A stretch of DNA of 11,365 bases from Anaerolineaceae bacterium (GTDB lineage Bacteria; Chloroflexota; Anaerolineae; JAAYZQ01), in the NCBI GenBank assembly GCA_012514775.1, contig JAAYZQ010000421.1:1-11365 (forward strand), read 5' to 3'. The position numbers and the translations under genes were made by a program. The notes under the pieces are model-generated. The model had not been told where the DNA came from. It made no database searches and saw only the letters and a list, made by a program, of their open reading frames with translations. The first letter of the stretch is position 1; each line of letters starts with the position of its first letter. Positions 6,531-11,365 of the stretch are shown one piece after another.

Positions 6531-7396
6531 AGCGACTGATCATCAACGCCGACGACCTGGGCTATGACAACGGCGTGGTGCGCGGCATCATCGACCTGCA
6601 CCGCGCCGGCCTGGTTTCCAGCACTTCGTGCATGACCAACCAGCCGGCCTGGCCCCTGGCCGCTGCCTACCTGCGCGACCACCCCGACCTTGGGGCCGGC
6701 GTTCACCTGGTCATGAACGATGGCTTTCCTCTCCTGCCTCCCGAGCGCGTGCCGGCCCTCATCGGCGCCGACCGCCACTTCCGGAACGACCTCCAGATCC
6801 TGCGCAGCCTGCGGGCCGGCACCACCGCCCAGCTACGCGCCGAGTTCCGCGCCCAGATCGAGCGCTTCACAGCCGACGCCGGCCGCCCGCCGGACCACCT
6901 GGACAACCACTGCGCCATTTCCTACCTGCGGCCCGACCGCTTCAAGGTCACCCTGGAGTTGGCCCGGGAATACGGCGTGCCCATCCGCGCGCCCTTTGGC
7001 GACGACCTGGAAGAGATGGCGCCCATTTTTGCCCGCCAGAACGGCATGCCTGCCTGGCTGGTCCGCATCGTGGGCGCCCGCTACCGCCGCCGCGTGGACC
7101 GCGCCGGCATCCCTCGCCCCAACACGTTCATCCAGCACTTTTCCATGCCCGGCCACCGCACGCCCGAGTATCTGCTCTCCATCCTCGACGGCCTGCGCGA
7201 TGGCTGGACCAGCGAGCTTCTGGCCCACCCGGGCTACGATCGCGGCTGGCGCGAGGAGGACCTGCGGGCCCTCCAGGACCCGCGGGTGCAGGAGCGCCTT
7301 GCCCGGCCCGACATCCAGTTGGTCACATTCAAGGATCTGGCAGGGGCGGGGCGGACGGCCGGCAGCGACAAGGTGAGGGTGATTGGAGCAGGATAG
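6527..7396 (+). CDS. ChbG/YdjC-family carbohydrate deacetylase
   Basis: YdjC/ChbG proteins are metal-dependent deacetylases acting on N-acetylated sugars such as chitooligosaccharides; HpnK relatives act in hopanoid glycolipid synthesis. The 289-residue product has the expected metal and catalytic residues: Asp9-Asp10 in INADDLGYDNG, His60 in GAGVHLVMNDG, His124 and His128 in DHLDNHC, and a late LLAHPGYD motif. The more usual HLDSHxHxH pattern is shortened here to HLDNHC. No signal peptide is visible, so the enzyme is probably cytosolic. The start is GTG at 6527, overlapping the miaB stop as GTGA, with GGGGAGG four bases upstream. The frame is open far upstream, but that part is a shadow of miaB. 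The true sugar substrate is unknown. With RfbC it hints at a surface-glycan link in this operon. Confidence 0.88.
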   Translation: MKRLIINADDLGYDNGVVRGIIDLHRAGLVSSTSCMTNQPAWPLAAAYLRDHPDLGAGVHLVMNDGFPLLPPERVPALIGADRHFRNDLQILRSLRAGTTAQLRAEFRAQIERFTADAGRPPDHLDNHCAISYLRPDRFKVTLELAREYGVPIRAPFGDDLEEMAPIFARQNGMPAWLVRIVGARYRRRVDRAGIPRPNTFIQHFSMPGHRTPEYLLSILDGLRDGWTSELLAHPGYDRGWREEDLRALQDPRVQERLARPDIQLVTFKDLAGAGRTAGSDKVRVIGAG

Positions 7397-7397
7397 C

Positions 7398-8495
<1,098 letters not shown>

Positions 8496-8496
8496 G

Positions 8497-8508
8497 GCCG
8501 CTAGCGGC
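8497..8508. repeat. Perfect 12-bp palindrome at the convergent gene ends
   Basis: GCCGCTAGCGGC lies between and across the tail-to-tail stops. It spans the 3' flank of queA and contains the TAG stop of the ABC1 gene (8501-8503 on the minus strand). It has no loop bases and no T-run, so termination is doubtful, but it is the only symmetrical element at this junction. Confidence 0.35.
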
Positions 8509-10207
8509 GGGCGAGGGTGTACAGCAGCGCCAGGCCGGCCAGGACCAGGAGGACCGTGCTCATGGTCCCTGCGCCCCGCACGAGATAGACCGCCACCCCC
8601 GACAGCAGCAGCGCGGCAAACACCGCCGCGCCCGCCAGCCGGTCGATGGCCGCCTCTAGCCGGCGCAAGGTTCGCGACGCCTCGGGCGTCCAGGCGCTGC
8701 GCACGGTCAGGTCGCCCTGGGCTGCCCGCTGGAAAAAGCGGTCCGCCTGCCCGGGCAGCGACAGGGCCAGCCGGCCCATCTTTTCCAACTCGCCCAGGAT
8801 CGCCCGCCAGTCGCGCCCGACCTCCTGGGCTGCCATGTCGCGGGCAAAGGGCTCGATGGCCTGCCAGGGATCGAAATCGGGATCGAGGGCGGTGGCCATA
8901 CCCGACAGGAGGGCCAACGCTCGCCCGACAAAGAGCAGCTCGGTGGGCAACTGGAAGGGCATCTGGTACAGGATGTCGCGGTACTCTTTCGCCAGGCTCT
9001 GCCACTCGGTCATGGCCGCCTGCTGCGCCTGGCGCAGGGTCAGGCCCGAATAGCGGGCCATGGTCTCGGCTTCTATCTGCTCCAGGCGCGCCAGGTCGGC
9101 GCCGGGCATCAGGAAGCCCGCCCCCTGGTAGGCCCGTACCGTGCGGGCGGCATCGCCCGTGGCAAAGCCGAGCAGGATCTCTTTCAGGTGGGGCCGTAGC
9201 CGCTCGGGGATGACCGCCACCATGCCAAAGTCGACGAACACCAGGCGAAAGGGCCGTCCCCGGTCTCTATCCCTGGCCCCATCGCCGGCCCCATCGCCTC
9301 CGGCCGCGCCCTGGCGCGGCAGCGGCTGGACAAAGAGGTTGCCCGGATGAGGGTCGGCGTGCAAGAAATTGTGGGTGAACACCTGCCTCAGGTAGGTGTC
9401 AAAGAGCCGGTCCGACACCTCCTTGAGGCGAATACCGGCTTCCTCCAGGGCCGCGAAATCAGCGATCTTGATGTCGGCCACGTTCTCCATGACCAGCACG
9501 CGCTGCGTCGAAGCCTCGCCGTAAATGCGCGGCACGCGCACGCCCGGATCGTCCTGGAAGTTGGCCGCAAAGCGCCGGGCGTTTTCGGCTTCGGCCACGA
9601 AATCCAGCTCCCGGCGGGTCGTCGCCGCGAACTCGTCGTACAGCCGGTCCAGGTCCACGCGCCTGCGGATGGGCCCGTAGCGCTTGAGCCAGCGGGCGGC
9701 GGTCTGGATGGCCCGCAGATCGGTCTCGACGATGGTCTCGATCCGGGGCCGCTGCACCTTGGCCACCACCTCGTCGCCGCCCTGCAGCCGGGCGCGGTGC
9801 ACCTGGGCCAGCGAGGCGGCGGCCTCCGGCTCGGGCGCAAAGAAGGCAAACACGGCGGAAGCCGGCCGGCCGTACTCGGCCTCCACGACGGCCAGGATGT
9901 CGGCCAGCTCCTCGGCGGGAACCTCGTCCTGCAGGCCCGACAGCTCATCCGTCACCACCCTCGGCAGCACGTCAACCCGCACGCTGAGAAATTGCCCGAG
10001 CTTGATGAGCACGCCCCCCAGCTCGATGGCCATCAACCGGTAGCGGTGGGCGATGCGCTGCCAGCGCCGGGACAGGGAGCGCTCCACGAACCGGCGGCCG
10101 ATGACGCGACGCAGCACGATCTCCCACAGGATGAAATGGGCGACCACGCCGGCAAAAAAGCGCACGATGCGCAGGTAACGCGGGCGATCGAACGGTATGG
10201 GGGTCAT
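8501..10207 (-). CDS. ABC1/UbiB/AarF-family atypical kinase-like protein
   Basis: The ABC1/ADCK/UbiB family are membrane-associated, protein-kinase-like ATPases linked to quinone and isoprenoid-lipid metabolism. The 568 residues show the family marks: KLGQ at 69-72 in the KxGQ extension, the Ala-rich loop EAAASLAQVH (128-137) replacing the glycine-rich loop, Lys150 in VVAKVQRP, the catalytic loop HADPHPGN (283-290) and DFG (326-328). Two C-terminal hydrophobic segments (about 524-543 and 550-565) should anchor it to the membrane. A Gly/Asp/Arg-rich insert (about 298-318), partly made by a 12-bp tandem repeat, lies between the catalytic loop and DFG, where relatives have a short link. It is last in its operon: its ATG overlaps the ybaK stop (ATGA) with no strong ribosome site, so translation is probably coupled. 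Which lipid it serves is unknown. Confidence 0.94.
   Translation of the reverse strand: MTPIPFDRPRYLRIVRFFAGVVAHFILWEIVLRRVIGRRFVERSLSRRWQRIAHRYRLMAIELGGVLIKLGQFLSVRVDVLPRVVTDELSGLQDEVPAEELADILAVVEAEYGRPASAVFAFFAPEPEAAASLAQVHRARLQGGDEVVAKVQRPRIETIVETDLRAIQTAARWLKRYGPIRRRVDLDRLYDEFAATTRRELDFVAEAENARRFAANFQDDPGVRVPRIYGEASTQRVLVMENVADIKIADFAALEEAGIRLKEVSDRLFDTYLRQVFTHNFLHADPHPGNLFVQPLPRQGAAGGDGAGDGARDRDRGRPFRLVFVDFGMVAVIPERLRPHLKEILLGFATGDAARTVRAYQGAGFLMPGADLARLEQIEAETMARYSGLTLRQAQQAAMTEWQSLAKEYRDILYQMPFQLPTELLFVGRALALLSGMATALDPDFDPWQAIEPFARDMAAQEVGRDWRAILGELEKMGRLALSLPGQADRFFQRAAQGDLTVRSAWTPEASRTLRRLEAAIDRLAGAAVFAALLLSGVAVYLVRGAGTMSTVLLVLAGLALLYTLARR
9275..9298 (-). repeat. 12-bp tandem repeat, two perfect copies, inside the ABC1 gene
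   Basis: GGCCCCATCGCC occurs twice head to tail. On the coding (minus) strand each copy reads GGCGATGGGGCC in frame and encodes Gly-Asp-Gly-Ala, giving GDGAGDGA at residues 304-311. The following codons encode RDRDRGR, extending the low-complexity insert. The unit is a multiple of three, so copy-number change would keep the frame. Confidence 0.85.
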
Positions 10208-10677
10208 TCTGTGAGATCGGCCACCCGGCCGCCCACGGCGCGGACCAGGTCCTCGCTGCTCAACTCCAGGCCGGTGTCGTGCCGGCCGGCGCTGATGCTC
10301 ACCTGGGGCTCCTGGGCGATGTGATGGTCGACATAGATGGGCACGTCCTTGCGCCGCAGCCCCAGGGGCGCGACGGCACCGACCTGGTAACCCGTAATGC
10401 GCGGCACGTCCTCCTCGGGCGCCATCTCCAGCGTCTTGACCTCCACCAGGCGGGCCAGCTTTTTCAGGCTCAGGCGCTGGTCGCCGCGTACCAGGGCGAT
10501 GACGTGGCGTCCATCGGGGCGGCGCACCAGCAGCGTCTTGACGACCTGCTGCAAGGGGACCCCCCGCTCGCTGGCCGCCTCTTGCGCGTGCCTGGCCTTG
10601 TGGCCGTGCTCCAGCAGGGTGAAGGGGATCTTGAGCGTTTCCAGCTCGCGAATGGCGTGGGTGCGGAGTTTGCTCAT
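10204..10677 (-). CDS. ybaK: YbaK/EbsC-family aminoacyl-tRNA deacylase (Cys-tRNA(Pro)-type)
   Basis: YbaK-type proteins hydrolyse mischarged tRNAs, classically Cys-tRNA(Pro), and are freestanding relatives of the ProRS editing domain. The 157 residues match the family length. Visible marks are the HGHKARHAQEAA stretch (24-35), the conserved lysine Lys47 in VVKTLLV, GDQRLSLKKLA (65-75), ITGYQVGAVAPLGLRRK (94-110), VYVD-like PIYVDHHI (113-120) and SISAGRHDTGLEL (127-139). The frame is open further upstream, but ATG 10677 is chosen: it overlaps the preceding stop as ATGA, gives a normal MSKLRTHAIREL start, and the upstream part is a shadow of the kinase-like gene. Neighbours are a probable CCA-adding enzyme two genes upstream and ABC1 downstream. 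Editing specificity within the family cannot be told from sequence alone. Confidence 0.92.
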   Translation of the reverse strand: MSKLRTHAIRELETLKIPFTLLEHGHKARHAQEAASERGVPLQQVVKTLLVRRPDGRHVIALVRGDQRLSLKKLARLVEVKTLEMAPEEDVPRITGYQVGAVAPLGLRRKDVPIYVDHHIAQEPQVSISAGRHDTGLELSSEDLVRAVGGRVADLTE

Positions 10678-11225
10678 CTCGCCCTCGTCGTCTCCTTCAA
10701 CCAGCGCCGCGCCGGGCGCACCGACCGCAGTCGCACCACGTGCAGGTGGCTGTACTCGGGCCGGCCAAAGAGAATGGGATACTCCTTGCGCCGGCGCCGG
10801 TAGGTGGTAAGTGCCCACAGGATGATCGAGTCGCGGCTCAGAAAAGAGGTGCGGAACGATTCCCGGTTCCCGTGCCACAACTCCTCGCGCTTGACAATCC
10901 GCAGGATGGTCCGCGAGATCACGCGCCACAGCACCACGGGCAGGGCATAGTCCAGCCAGACCAGGGTGTCGGCCCGGCTCCAGACAACGTCGCGCACCTT
11001 GCTGTAGTTGCCGTCGACCGTCCAGGCCTCGCCGGCCAGGGCCTGGGCCGTCTGGCGGCGAAACTCTTCGGTGGGTGGCGGCGTCCAGCCGGGCCCCCAG
11101 TGCAAGGAGTCAAGCTCCACGTGGGGCACACCCAGGCCATCCGCCAGGCGGCGGGCCATGGTCGTCTTGCCCGACCCGCTGGTGCCCACCACCACGATGC
11201 GCCGCGGCTCGCTCGCAACGGCCAA
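10674..11225 (-). CDS. Adenylate-kinase-like P-loop NTPase (FlaR/topology-modulation type)
   Basis: The 183-residue protein opens with a P-loop IVVVGTSGSGKTTMARRLA (Walker A at 14-22), followed by VELDSLHWGPGW (about 36-47), WTVDGNYSKVRDVVWSRADTLVWLDY and an Arg-rich region with GRESFRTSF-like residues. This pattern is that of small COG0563-related proteins often labelled DNA topology modulation protein FlaR or adenylate kinase-like; the true phosphoryl acceptor is unknown. The start is a TTG at 11225 with GAGGAGGG six bases upstream; no ATG offers a better start before the P-loop. Its stop overlaps the ybaK ATG by 4 bp, and it begins 2 bp after the preceding gene's stop codon, so all are one transcript. 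Confidence 0.82.
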   Translation of the reverse strand: MAVASEPRRIVVVGTSGSGKTTMARRLADGLGVPHVELDSLHWGPGWTPPPTEEFRRQTAQALAGEAWTVDGNYSKVRDVVWSRADTLVWLDYALPVVLWRVISRTILRIVKREELWHGNRESFRTSFLSRDSIILWALTTYRRRRKEYPILFGRPEYSHLHVVRLRSVRPARRWLKETTRAR

Positions 11226-11227
11226 CC

Positions 11228-11365
11228 CTAGCCCTCCTCGCGCTCGGCCAGGAGGCGGGCGACGAGCTCCTTTTCCTCCTCCACCGTCTCGATCTCGCCG
11301 TCGAGGCGCGCGTTGCGCACGGCATCCAGCAGGCGGCGGAACAGGGGCGACGGCCGCAGCCCCAG
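11228..11365 (-). CDS. cca: C-terminus of a probable CCA tRNA nucleotidyltransferase (partial)
   Basis: The final 45 codons of a gene running in from the right edge encode LGLRPSPLFRRLLDAVR, then NARLDGEIETVEEEKELV, then a charged tail ending before a TAG at 11230-11228. The GLxPSPLF...LL...R.ARLDGEI.T.EEE pattern is what I recognise from the tail of HD-domain-bearing CCA-adding enzymes and poly(A) polymerase-like relatives. These build or repair the 3' CCA of tRNA. The catalytic nucleotidyltransferase and HD parts lie outside the window, so the call rests on the tail alone. Two bases separate its stop codon from the TTG of the P-loop NTPase gene. Confidence 0.65.
   Translation of the reverse strand: MGLRPSPLFRRLLDAVRNARLDGEIETVEEEKELVARLLAEREEG

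Noticed and set aside
10678..10929. An 84-residue N-terminal extension of YbaK
   Set aside because: It lies in a shadow frame of the kinase-like gene. The ATGA overlap at 10674-10677 and family length support the shorter start.

Overview
The window is GC-rich bacterial chromosome, densely packed and without any mobile element, CRISPR array, rRNA or tRNA gene that I can see. The organism is probably a member of Chloroflexota or another deeply branching Gram-positive-like lineage. That is an inference from the MiaB N-terminus (MKYYLWTIGCQMN...), a LexA whose operator matches the Bacillus-type SOS box exactly, and the extreme GC bias. No marker gene settles it.

Layout. (1) Positions 1-2340, minus strand: the comM/yifB-type Mg-chelatase-like AAA ATPase (its C-terminus is cut by the window edge), a 322-bp hairpin-rich gap with a comM promoter, then lexA. 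(2) Positions 2341-2516: a divergent control region. On the minus strand it holds a textbook lexA promoter (TTGACA-17-TATAAT) with a perfect SOS box (CGAACATGCGTTCG) inside its spacer. On the plus strand it holds a second promoter (TTGAGC-17-TACAAT) placed so that its transcript should begin at the ATG of the next gene, i.e. a leaderless mRNA. (3) Positions 2517-8495, plus strand: a compact six-gene operon. It encodes a SAM-dependent methyltransferase, a COG2509-type FAD-dependent dehydrogenase, RfbC (dTDP-4-dehydrorhamnose 3,5-epimerase), MiaB, a ChbG/YdjC-type deacetylase and QueA. Genes overlap or nearly touch except for one 27-bp gap. (4) Positions 8501-11365, minus strand: a second tight operon meeting the first tail to tail 5 bp apart. 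In transcription order it holds the C-terminus of a probable CCA tRNA nucleotidyltransferase, an adenylate-kinase-like P-loop protein, a YbaK-type aminoacyl-tRNA deacylase and an ABC1/UbiB-family kinase-like protein.

How the genes work together. tRNA maturation and quality control is the recurring theme: MiaB modifies position 37, QueA position 34, the CCA enzyme repairs the 3' end and YbaK clears mischarged tRNA. The rest is housekeeping: DNA damage control (LexA), DNA uptake/recombination (ComM), surface sugars (RfbC, ChbG) and two broad-family redox or lipid-linked proteins (FAD dehydrogenase, ABC1). I see no convincing undescribed defence or mobile system. The points most worth a second look are the LexA operator inside its own promoter, the predicted leaderless operon, departures from conserved prolines in MiaB and QueA, the four-cysteine FAD dehydrogenase, and a repeat-born Gly/Asp/Arg insert in the ABC1 protein.
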